In this document: positions 1-5,422 of the stretch, one piece after another
Layout: each line of letters starts with the position of its first letter
How positions within the stretch are numbered: position 1 is the stretch's first letter
DNA from: a virus
DNA length: 25,062 nt
IMG/VR virus record: IMGVR_UViG_3300026097_000096
Coordinates: 1 to 25,062 of that record
Reading direction: 5' to 3' (one strand)
Program-made: the position numbers and the translations under genes
The notes under the pieces: model-generated
Database searches by the model: none
Seen by the model: the letters and a program-made list of their open reading frames with translations, nothing else
Told to the model about the DNA's origin: nothing

Positions 1-2
1 AA

Positions 3-494
3 GAAAAAGCTGCCTATGAGTCGTTTCATCAGGCTGAAGAATACATGAATCGAAAGTGGGGTTGGTATGCCTGGCAGAAGATGACGACACCAGATCTTGC
101 GGCGAAGTATTCAAAGGCACGACAGAGATACATGGATGCGATTGATGGCATCGGTGATCTGGTGAAGTGCTGCGACAACTTGGTGAAAGGGTTGAAGGTG
201 ATCGATGGGCAGCTGCTTGAAGAGCGAGAGCCGGCCGATGTGTTTTATCTGACGGCGCGTATCAACAAGAAGAACTATTACTTTGTGTCGGACCCGCTGG
301 ACATGCAGCGGATCATTCCACTGATGAAAGGCAAAGATCCGATCGTCTACACGCTCGACGAGATTGTGAAGGTCCTCGAGGCAGATAAGGTCGACGTAGC
401 CGATCAGATCAAGCGCAACTTCCCAGGCGCACATATTCAATCGATAGAGTTTAAGCACAACCAGGAGCAGCTAGATGACGAAATCCCATTCTGA
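3..494 (+). CDS. Hypothetical protein with SSB-like C-terminal tip (5' partial or start at 45)
   Basis: I do not recognise the body of this protein. The frame is open to the window edge. The first in-frame ATG, at 45, has only a weak GAAGAA upstream, so the gene probably begins before the window; if ATG 45 is used the product is 149 aa. Visible features are an N-terminal helix-rich part with several Trp residues (WGWYAWQ), a middle part that could be a small beta domain, and an acidic C-terminus ending LDDEIPF. That ending matches the bacterial single-stranded DNA-binding protein tip (E. coli SSB ends DDDIPF), which docks onto host repair and replication proteins. No OB-fold could be recognised by eye. 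The last 20 nt overlap the next gene's start, so the two are translationally linked. A role in replication or recombination is inference from the tail and the neighbour. Confidence 0.7.
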   Translation, partial: EKAAYESFHQAEEYMNRKWGWYAWQKMTTPDLAAKYSKARQRYMDAIDGIGDLVKCCDNLVKGLKVIDGQLLEEREPADVFYLTARINKKNYYFVSDPLDMQRIIPLMKGKDPIVYTLDEIVKVLEADKVDVADQIKRNFPGAHIQSIEFKHNQEQLDDEIPF

Positions 495-1194
495 GCCGAG
501 GTTCCCAAAGGTCAGCGACTACCCGAAGGAGAAGCCGCCGACCAGGACTTACTCTGTGCTGCCTGCTCGAGCTGTGCAGGATGACAACCTGGCGCACAAC
601 ACACTGCGAGTCCTGGGCGCTATTTGTATTCACACGAATGCATACGGCATTTGCTGGCCGTCGCTGCTGACGTTAGCTAGGCACGTTAGCCTCCGCGCCG
701 AAACAGTGTCCAGGCATGTACAGAAGCTCATCAAGGCTGGGTACATCAGAAAGCTGCAGCGCAAGGCTTACCCAATCCACATCAAGCGCAAGAGCCCTGG
801 CATCACGAATCGGTACCAGGTTCTGTTTAATGGCAACGACCCGCTGCCAACCAAGGAGCAATTCGAGGCGCCGCGCCCTAAGATCGTGGAGGAGCCCAGC
901 CAAGTTGAAACGCAGAGCGACAACAATAAAAGATCAGGGGGTCTGGGGGATAACAAAACGGACTTTCGGAGTTTGGCGCATGCGTTTCGTGCGGGTGTCG
1001 AGCGCGCCTCTGGCGTCGTCAGGATGGCCGACAAGTCGCTGAAGACCGCGCAGATACTGGGCTCGCAGGGCGTGACAGCTGACCAGGTGAGGGACGCTGC
1101 CGTGGCGATGACCAGGCACCAGCTGCAGCGAGGAGCTGCGCCACCAATGACTCTGGAGCAGGTGGCACGCTGGGCCAAGCTGTACAAAAATTGA
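475..1194 (+). CDS. Winged-helix DNA-binding protein, replication-initiator-like
   Basis: The product is 239 aa. Residues about 38-97 form a helix-turn-helix/winged-helix unit: a helix with the LRVLGAI stretch, then WPSLLTLARHV, the recognition-like helix ETVSRHVQKLIKAGYI, and a basic wing RKLQRK. This is the arrangement seen in the HTH_36-type domains of phage and plasmid replication initiators and of some regulators. A polar linker (about 135-160) leads to a C-terminal helical domain (about 165-239) resembling those that recruit helicases in O-like or DnaD-like proteins, though that comparison is weak. The start at 475 is supported by AGGAG at 463-467, 7 nt upstream. It overlaps the upstream gene by 20 nt. 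An exact DnaA box lies 27 nt past its stop, which fits a replication role. It could instead be a transcriptional regulator. Confidence 0.8.
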   Translation: MTKSHSEPRFPKVSDYPKEKPPTRTYSVLPARAVQDDNLAHNTLRVLGAICIHTNAYGICWPSLLTLARHVSLRAETVSRHVQKLIKAGYIRKLQRKAYPIHIKRKSPGITNRYQVLFNGNDPLPTKEQFEAPRPKIVEEPSQVETQSDNNKRSGGLGDNKTDFRSLAHAFRAGVERASGVVRMADKSLKTAQILGSQGVTADQVRDAAVAMTRHQLQRGAAPPMTLEQVARWAKLYKN

Positions 1195-1220
1195 TCGATT
1201 GAGCAAGAAATGAACAACAG

Positions 1221-1229
1221 TTATCCACA
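1221..1229 (+). promoter_or_regulatory. Exact DnaA box (candidate replication origin element)
   Basis: TTATCCACA, identical to the high-affinity E. coli DnaA box, lies in the non-coding gap just after the winged-helix gene. Only one exact copy is visible here; no clear second box or iteron array was found, so an origin is possible but not shown. Confidence 0.45.
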
Positions 1230-1301
1230 GATTGAGAAAGCTTATATGAATCAACAACTTACAAAAGGTGTGCTGTCGCGTAATCATCATTATGTTAAAT
1301 C

Positions 1302-1316
1302 TTGTGCGCTGCACAA
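1302..1316. promoter_or_regulatory. Perfect dyad, possible operator
   Basis: TTGTGC and GCACAA are separated by GCT, giving a 15-bp dyad with perfect 6-bp arms. It lies in the intergenic gap upstream of the DUF3310 and terminase genes. The size and placement suit a dimeric repressor or activator site. No binding protein can be named. Confidence 0.3.
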
Positions 1317-1343
1317 CGACCGACCTTGTGAATATCGACCCTT

Positions 1344-1359
1344 ACCCCTCCCCAGGGGT
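1344..1359 (+). other. Small GC-rich hairpin
   Basis: ACCCCT, loop CCCC, AGGGGT: a perfect 6-bp stem with a 4-nt loop, 60 nt before the DUF3310 start. There is no T tract after it, so it is not a convincing intrinsic terminator; it may be a leader structure. Confidence 0.35.
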
Positions 1360-1406
1360 GCGCTGTTATGTGGGGGCCGACGCTCAAAATTTTTCAGAAA
1401 TCCGCT

Positions 1407-1411
1407 GGAGG
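1407..1411 (+). promoter_or_regulatory. Ribosome binding site deciding the start at 1419
   Basis: GGAGG lies 7 nt before ATG 1419. This places the start there rather than at the in-frame ATG 1368, which would add 17 residues that do not look like the family. Confidence 0.8.
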
Positions 1412-1418
1412 ACTTAAC

Positions 1419-1694
1419 ATGAAAGACAAAATCAACCCATCGCACTACCAACGCGACGGCATGGAGTGCATCGACGCAATCAAGGCTGCGGTTCAGAATC
1501 TTTCGGGAGCTGAGGCATACTCTACCGGCGCAGCGATCAAGTACCTGTGGCGCTGGAAGGAGAAAGGCGGCAAAGAGGATCTGCAGAAAGCGACCTGGTA
1601 TATCCGCGACATGATCTCTGACATCGAAGAGATTGAGTACCAGGAAGAGCTCGAAGCCGAAGAGACGCTGCTCGAGATAGCGAGAAAGTTATGA
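1419..1694 (+). CDS. DUF3310-type small phage protein
   Basis: The product is 91 aa. The N-terminus NPSHYQRDGMECIDAI, the central IKYLWRWKEKGGKEDLQKA and the following WYI helix are the signature of the DUF3310 (SaV-like) family, common in phages of many hosts. The family's biochemical role is unknown; some phages fuse it to nucleotide-metabolism domains. The C-terminal 25 residues are strongly acidic (EEIEYQEELEAEE) and probably helical. The start at 1419 follows the best ribosome site and the family's usual N-terminus. Its last 4 nt (ATGA) overlap the start of the small terminase gene, so it is likely the first gene of the packaging operon. Confidence 0.85.
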   Translation: MKDKINPSHYQRDGMECIDAIKAAVQNLSGAEAYSTGAAIKYLWRWKEKGGKEDLQKATWYIRDMISDIEEIEYQEELEAEETLLEIARKL

Positions 1695-2164
1695 CCAAAA
1701 AGATCAGTGTACGCGAGGCGCGGAAGATATTGGCGCTGGGCAGTGAAGACGAGAAAGAGGCAGTCAAACAGGAGCTGCAAGCGATTGCTGCGTCTAATGT
1801 GACTGACGTATTGCAGTGGACGCAATCTGGAGGCATGGCGCTTCTTGCGTCGCAAGACATCCCGACGCATGTGCAGAAATCAATCAAGAAGGTGAAGGTC
1901 ACGCCCAACCAGTATGGCAATGCGATTGAGGTTGAAATGCACGACAAACTCTCAGCCTTGCGCGTATTGGCTCGGTATCATGGCCTGCATGAACCAAACA
2001 GCGACTCAGACAGTCGTCCAAGTATCCTGGGCATCAATCTGAAAGGCCCAGAAGTTACAACCTATGAGGTATTAGAAGATGGCGAGAGCGAAGCAAGCGA
2101 CGGATCAGAGCCAGAGATCGACCCGACGCCGAAGGGCGACGACGAACAAGCAGATCTCTTCTGA
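1691..2164 (+). CDS. Terminase small subunit (TerS)
   Basis: The product is 157 aa. TerS recognises phage DNA and regulates the large terminase during packaging. The central block VTPNQYGNAIEVEMHDKLSAL followed by RVLARYHGL matches the conserved end of podovirus/siphovirus small terminases (an oligomerisation helix with DKL and a final GL motif). The N-terminal part (about 1-60) is helical and would hold the DNA-binding region. After residue 110 the chain becomes disordered and very acidic. Residues 130-157 carry 11 acidic residues and one Lys and end in QADLF, which resembles a sliding-clamp-binding pentapeptide. The gene starts within an ATGA overlap with DUF3310, and its last 86 nt are also the start of terL in another frame. 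Position next to terL supports the call. Confidence 0.85.
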   Translation: MTKKISVREARKILALGSEDEKEAVKQELQAIAASNVTDVLQWTQSGGMALLASQDIPTHVQKSIKKVKVTPNQYGNAIEVEMHDKLSALRVLARYHGLHEPNSDSDSRPSILGINLKGPEVTTYEVLEDGESEASDGSEPEIDPTPKGDDEQADLF

Positions 2165-3677
2165 CGAGGCGCTTGGAAGTCTTAACCTAGATTTTTCTGG
2201 TGCGCCGACAACCTGGCAATTTTTACATGACGACTCATTTGTGCGAGGACTCATGGGTCCGGTTGGTTCGGGTAAATCTTACGGCTGCGCAGCTGAGATC
2301 ATGCTACGCGCCGTCAAGCAGCCACCATCGCCGAAGGACGGCATCAGGTACAGCCGGTTTGTGATTGTGCGGAACAGTTACCCTGAGCTGCGCACCACCA
2401 CCATCAAGACATGGCTCGAGCTGTTCCCAGAGAATGTCTGGGGTCCGATGCGCTGGTCGCCACCCATCTCACATCACATCAAGCTCCCTGCTCGCGGCGA
2501 CGCCGCAGGCGTGGACTGCGAGGTGATCTTCATGGCGCTCGATCAACCCAAGGATGTGCGGAAGCTGCTGTCATTGGAGCTGACCGGTGCATGGGTGAAT
2601 GAGGCCAGAGAGCTGCCGTTGGCTGTCGTACAGGGCCTGACCCATCGAGTCGGTCGTTATCCAACCAAAGGCAATGGCGGCTGCCCATGGCGCGGTATCT
2701 GGATGGACACCAACCCAATGGACGATGACCACTGGTGGTATCGGCTGTCAGAGAAAGAGCCGGTCAAAGGCAAGTACAAGTGGGAGTTCTTTAAGCAGCC
2801 AGGCGGTGTCATCGAGGTACCGAGCTCTGAGCCGGAAGCCATACCCGCGGCTAACAAGTTCTGGAAGGTGAATCCGAAGGCCGAGAACATCAACAACCTG
2901 CCACCTGGTTACTACGATCAGCAGCTGGGTGGTAAGAACCTGGATTGGATTCGCTGCTATGCCGGCGGCGAATATGTGTATGTACAGGAGGGTCGCCCCG
3001 TCTGGCCGGAGTACGACGACTCTGTGATGTCAGCCGACGACATACAGATTGATCCAACGCTGCCGATACATATTGGTCTCGACTTTGGTTTGACACCCGC
3101 GGCGGTTATTGGTCAGCGCACAGCTGCCGGCACATGGAACATCTTGAAAGAGATCGTCACAGACGACATGGGGCTTGAGCGATTTGGCTTGATCCTGCTC
3201 AACGAGATCAATGTCCATTATAGCAAAAATGATATATTGGTCTGGGGTGACCCAGCCGGCTCCAAGCGCGACGAGATCTTTGAGGTGACTGCATTCGATC
3301 ACCTGCGCACCATTGGGCTCAATGCTCGGCCTACGGCCAGTAACGACTTCCAGGTGCGCCGTGAAGCGGGAGCCATGCCCATGAACCGGTTTATTGATCG
3401 CAAGCCTGGGCTGCAGGTGCACAAGGATTGTCAAAGACTTAGAAAGTCTTTAGCAGGTGGTTATCACTTCAAGCGTGTTTCGGTTGGCGGCGGTACAGAG
3501 CGATTCCGCGATGCGCCGAATAAAAACGAACACTCACACGTTGGCGACGCATTTGGTTATCTGTTGCTTGGTGGTGGAGAGCACAGAGCAATGACCCGCG
3601 GCTATGGCGGGAAGTACGGTGCAGCCGGAGCACGAGGTGGTCAGTTCACAGCAAACACGGATTTCTCGATATGGTAA
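2079..3677 (+). CDS. Terminase large subunit (TerL), packaging ATPase/nuclease
   Basis: The product is 532 aa (T7 gp19 is 586). It is the motor that pumps DNA into the procapsid and cuts the concatemer. The ATPase has Walker A GPVGSGKS at residues 60-67, a Walker B-like block ending in the catalytic Glu at 169-177 (GAWVNEARE), and a coupling-type motif around TNPMDDDHWW (about 210-219). The RNase H-like nuclease shows three acidic positions: D334 (IGLDFG), D390 (WGDPAG) and D489 (HVGDAFG). The start at 2079 has GAGGT 8 nt upstream. Later Met codons would lose the Walker A context. Residues 1-28 are very basic (eight K/R) and are encoded by the same DNA as the acidic TerS tail. The gene runs into the next one with a 7-nt overlap. 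Confidence 0.95.
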   Translation: MARAKQATDQSQRSTRRRRATTNKQISSDEALGSLNLDFSGAPTTWQFLHDDSFVRGLMGPVGSGKSYGCAAEIMLRAVKQPPSPKDGIRYSRFVIVRNSYPELRTTTIKTWLELFPENVWGPMRWSPPISHHIKLPARGDAAGVDCEVIFMALDQPKDVRKLLSLELTGAWVNEARELPLAVVQGLTHRVGRYPTKGNGGCPWRGIWMDTNPMDDDHWWYRLSEKEPVKGKYKWEFFKQPGGVIEVPSSEPEAIPAANKFWKVNPKAENINNLPPGYYDQQLGGKNLDWIRCYAGGEYVYVQEGRPVWPEYDDSVMSADDIQIDPTLPIHIGLDFGLTPAAVIGQRTAAGTWNILKEIVTDDMGLERFGLILLNEINVHYSKNDILVWGDPAGSKRDEIFEVTAFDHLRTIGLNARPTASNDFQVRREAGAMPMNRFIDRKPGLQVHKDCQRLRKSLAGGYHFKRVSVGGGTERFRDAPNKNEHSHVGDAFGYLLLGGGEHRAMTRGYGGKYGAAGARGGQFTANTDFSIW

Positions 3678-4156
3678 CTGCAGCTGAAATACAGAAGATG
3701 ATTAACATGCGCAACCTGGTCATCCTGCCGTTTGTGCCTGAGCACATGCAGCAGATCGGGCTATCGGCTGCGGATCGAAACATGTTCGCGGCGATCCCTG
3801 ACATTGATGCCAGGCTCGAGCATGTGGCGCGAGAAAAGACGGCCTGGACTATTTTTTATCAGCAGCAGCCAGCGCTAGTCATGGGCCTTGAATACAAATG
3901 GGCCACAAATCATGAGGCGTGGCTGGTGCCAGGAAAGCTGGCGATTGAGCACGGATCATTATTGAGTCGCGGCGCTAAGCGTTTTTTTGATAAGATTGGC
4001 GACAAACTTGGTTTACGGCGCATGCAAATAGTGGTATGTGTCGATCGGGAAAAAGCGGTACAGTGGGCCAAATTTTTACGGTTTGAGCGTGAAGGTCTGA
4101 TGCGCTGCTACGGACCGGAAGGTAAAGACTATTACATGTATGCGAGGACGTATTGA
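3671..4156 (+). CDS. GNAT-like acyltransferase fold protein
   Basis: The product is 161 aa. Size and pattern suggest a GNAT-type fold: an N-terminal helix-rich half with an acceptor-like W/Y region (about 57-80), then a core with HGSLLSRGAKRFFDKI (about 94-109), a strand RMQIVVCVD (about 117-125), a helix (REKAVQWAKFLRFE) and a final strand with DYYMYART. The end resembles phage GNAT-like proteins found near terminase and portal genes in marine podoviruses. The classic acetyl-CoA loop (Q/RxxGxG/A) is not clear, so it may bind another ligand or be inactive. It starts inside the last 7 nt of terL and its stop overlaps the next start by one base, so it belongs to the packaging operon. Substrate unknown. 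Confidence 0.6.
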   Translation: MVTAAEIQKMINMRNLVILPFVPEHMQQIGLSAADRNMFAAIPDIDARLEHVAREKTAWTIFYQQQPALVMGLEYKWATNHEAWLVPGKLAIEHGSLLSRGAKRFFDKIGDKLGLRRMQIVVCVDREKAVQWAKFLRFEREGLMRCYGPEGKDYYMYARTY

Positions 4157-4389
4157 TGGGTGGATTATTTGGCGGCAGCTCGCCCCCAGCTCCAGACACA
4201 AGTAAGCAGGAAGCGCTGCAGGAAAAGCAGGAGGCGCGCACCAAGCGTCAGACTGCTGAAGAGCAGCGTCGTTTAGCAGCACAGCAGCGTGCGCGCCGGT
4301 CAGGCGGTACGCGCTCACTGTTATCGCCAGAGCGTGAAGATGCGCGCCGTGGATTATCAACAACGCTCAGCGGGCGTACAGGAGATTAG
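4156..4389 (+). CDS. Small basic MGGLFGG protein, paralogue 1
   Basis: The product is 77 aa, start ATG 4156 (TGATG overlap with the upstream gene; the TTG codon just before is ignored). It begins MGGLFGG, has a Q/E/K/R-rich helical middle (about 16-47, possibly a coiled coil), and ends with a basic block RSGGTRSLLSP followed by RRGLSTTL. The next gene shares both ends, so the two are tandem duplicates. I do not know a function. Short proteins with a C-terminal RSLLSP- or STILT-type block occur near portal genes in other podoviruses. The strong positive charge and place between terminase and portal allow a guess at a DNA- or head-associated role, but nothing here proves it. Confidence 0.7.
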   Translation: MGGLFGGSSPPAPDTSKQEALQEKQEARTKRQTAEEQRRLAAQQRARRSGGTRSLLSPEREDARRGLSTTLSGRTGD

Positions 4390-4391
4390 TA

Positions 4392-4610
4392 ATGGGTGGA
4401 TTGTTTGGAGGCGGTGGATCAAAACCGGCGCCTAAGCCAGAGCCAAAGCCAGAGCCAAAGCCAGAACCAGAGCGCGTAGATCGTCGCTCTGAAGAGCAGG
4501 CAGCATCATTGCGTGCACGCCGTCGCCGTGGAGCTGGTCGCTCTTTGTTGTCGCCGACTCGAGAAAATGCTCAGACAGGATTGTCACGCACCTTGGGTGG
4601 TGGTGACTAA
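4392..4610 (+). CDS. Small basic MGGLFGG protein, paralogue 2 with KPEP repeats
   Basis: The product is 72 aa, with GGAG at 4381-4384, 7 nt before the ATG. The N-terminus MGGLFGG and C-terminal block (RARRRRG, GRSLLSPTREN, GLSRTLGG) match the upstream gene. The middle is different: a proline/charge-rich KPEP stretch (about residues 14-26) made by a 12-bp tandem repeat. Such segments form stiff extended linkers, as in TonB, which suggests that two end-modules are held apart; this is inference. The stop overlaps the next ATG by one base. Function unknown. Confidence 0.7.
   Translation: MGGLFGGGGSKPAPKPEPKPEPKPEPERVDRRSEEQAASLRARRRRGAGRSLLSPTRENAQTGLSRTLGGGD
4434..4469 (+). repeat. 12-bp tandem repeat, three copies (KPEP coding)
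   Basis: The unit AAGCCAGAGCCA occurs at 4434-4445 and 4446-4457, with a one-base variant at 4458-4469. Each copy encodes KPEP. Repeat number could change by slippage without shifting the frame. Confidence 0.85.
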
Positions 4611-4789
4611 TGTCTGAAAGTCGGGTCAATGAGGCCGGCAACTACGACAAGCCTGGTATGCGAAAGCGGCTGTTCGAGCAGATCAAAGGCAGCAACACGC
4701 AAGGCACGCCGGCTGGTAAGTGGTCTGCGCGTAAAGCGCAGCTGCTGGCTAAGAAGTACAAAGCGAAGGGCGGTGGATATACGTCGTGA
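4610..4789 (+). CDS. Short basic phage protein (WSARKAQ/GGGY family, DUF5872-like N-terminal half)
   Basis: The product is 59 aa, 13 K/R against 4 D/E. It starts in a TAATG overlap with the upstream gene and ends in a 4-nt overlap with the next, typical of coupled translation. Recognisable blocks are NYDKPGMRKRLFEQIK, then PAGKWSARKAQLLAKKYK and the end GGGYTS. From memory, this combination is shared by many phages and some large eukaryotic DNA viruses, where it is often the N-terminal half of a longer protein whose C-terminal half resembles the next gene. Biochemical function is unknown. It is below usual ORF length cut-offs and easily missed. Confidence 0.75.
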   Translation: MSESRVNEAGNYDKPGMRKRLFEQIKGSNTQGTPAGKWSARKAQLLAKKYKAKGGGYTS

Positions 4790-5022
4790 AGAAACCTCAG
4801 AGATCTTTACTGGAATGGGGCAAGCAAAAATGGCGCACAAAAAGCGGCAAGCCGTCCAGCGAGACAGGCGAGCGTTACCTGCCGGAGAAAGCTATCAAAG
4901 CCTTATCTCCACAGGAATATGCGGCGACAACCCGCGCAAAGCGTCAAGGTGGTGGGGTTGGTTCGTCTGTCCCCCAGCCGGAGAACATAGCCCGAAAGAC
5001 TCGGAGGTTCCGTAATGCGTAA
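4786..5022 (+). CDS. Small phage protein, DUF5872-like C-terminal half (GTG start)
   Basis: The product is 78 aa. The start codon is GTG at 4786 within a GTGA overlap with the upstream gene; no ATG fits better. Conserved-looking blocks are SLLEWGKQKWRTKSGKPS, TGERYLPEKAIKALSP and EYAATTRAKR, then a basic end. They match, from memory, the second half of the phage/NCLDV protein family whose first half is the gene just upstream. That fused form elsewhere suggests the two products work together. Strongly basic; role unknown. It overlaps the next start by 8 nt. Confidence 0.75.
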   Translation: MKKPQRSLLEWGKQKWRTKSGKPSSETGERYLPEKAIKALSPQEYAATTRAKRQGGGVGSSVPQPENIARKTRRFRNA

Positions 5023-5287
5023 AGAGCACAAGAGCGAGAAGGGCGGTCTGACCGAAGCAGGGCGTCGTCACTTTGAGGCGAAGGAAGGTGGCAACCTACG
5101 ACGCCCCGTCAGAAGTGGCACGAACCCGCGCCGCGTATCTTTTGCTGCTCGGTTTGCCGGAATGAATGCCAAGATGAAAAACGAAGACGGTAGCCCAACA
5201 CGATATGCCTTGGCGTTAAAACGCTGGGGCTTCTCATCACCTGCAGAGGCGCGTGCCTTTGCCAACAAACACAAGGAGAACGCGTAA
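5015..5287 (+). CDS. Small basic phage protein (KSEKGGLTEAGR family, DUF6321-like)
   Basis: The product is 90 aa. The N-terminus KSEKGGLTEAGRRHFEAKEG, followed by NLRRPV and NPRRVSFAARFAGM, is a known-looking pattern of short phage and giant-virus proteins of unknown function (DUF6321-like from memory). The C-terminal part, TRYALALKRWGFSSPAEAR, is probably helical. It begins within the last 8 nt of the preceding gene and its stop overlaps the next ATG (TAATG). Its constant company with the two preceding genes suggests one functional unit. No catalytic residues are evident. Confidence 0.75.
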   Translation: MRKEHKSEKGGLTEAGRRHFEAKEGGNLRRPVRSGTNPRRVSFAARFAGMNAKMKNEDGSPTRYALALKRWGFSSPAEARAFANKHKENA

Positions 5288-5421
5288 TGCCAATGAACGA
5301 CAAAGGCAAGAAGATTAAGTCTGCTATGCAAAAGAAGTATGGCAAGAAAAAAGGCGAGAGCGTTTATAACGCGTCGCGCAATAAAGGCACCATTCAGGGT
5401 GTAGAAAAGAAGGGAAGCTAA
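5287..5421 (+). CDS. Very small basic protein (44 aa)
   Basis: The product is 44 aa with 13 K/R and only 3 D/E, starting in a TAATG overlap. Sequence features are KGKKIKSAMQKKYGKKKGE and the end YNASRNKGTIQGVEKK. Similar small proteins with a YxAS.NKGTI.GVE ending occur before portal genes in other phages. It stops 1 nt before the portal start. A nucleic-acid contact is likely from charge alone. It is far below normal ORF length limits, but the tight gene-to-gene fit on both sides supports it. Confidence 0.7.
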   Translation: MPMNDKGKKIKSAMQKKYGKKKGESVYNASRNKGTIQGVEKKGS

Positions 5422-5422
5422 T

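Noticed and set aside
1344-1359. Hairpin as an intrinsic terminator
   Set aside because: No T tract follows; only a short stem-loop can be supported.
1210-1422. 70-codon open frame in the gap before the DUF3310 gene
   Set aside because: Poor ribosome site, composition unlike neighbours, and it covers the DnaA box, dyad and hairpin; better explained as regulatory DNA.
1593-1606. A third CTGGTATAT match as another promoter copy
   Set aside because: It encodes the conserved TWYIRD residues of the DUF3310 protein and lacks the AAAT lead of the other two copies.
5346-5353. Six-A run followed by G as a -1 frameshift heptamer in the 44-aa gene
   Set aside because: The zero-frame codons are AAA AAA GGC, which is the wrong register for an A AAA AAG slip.
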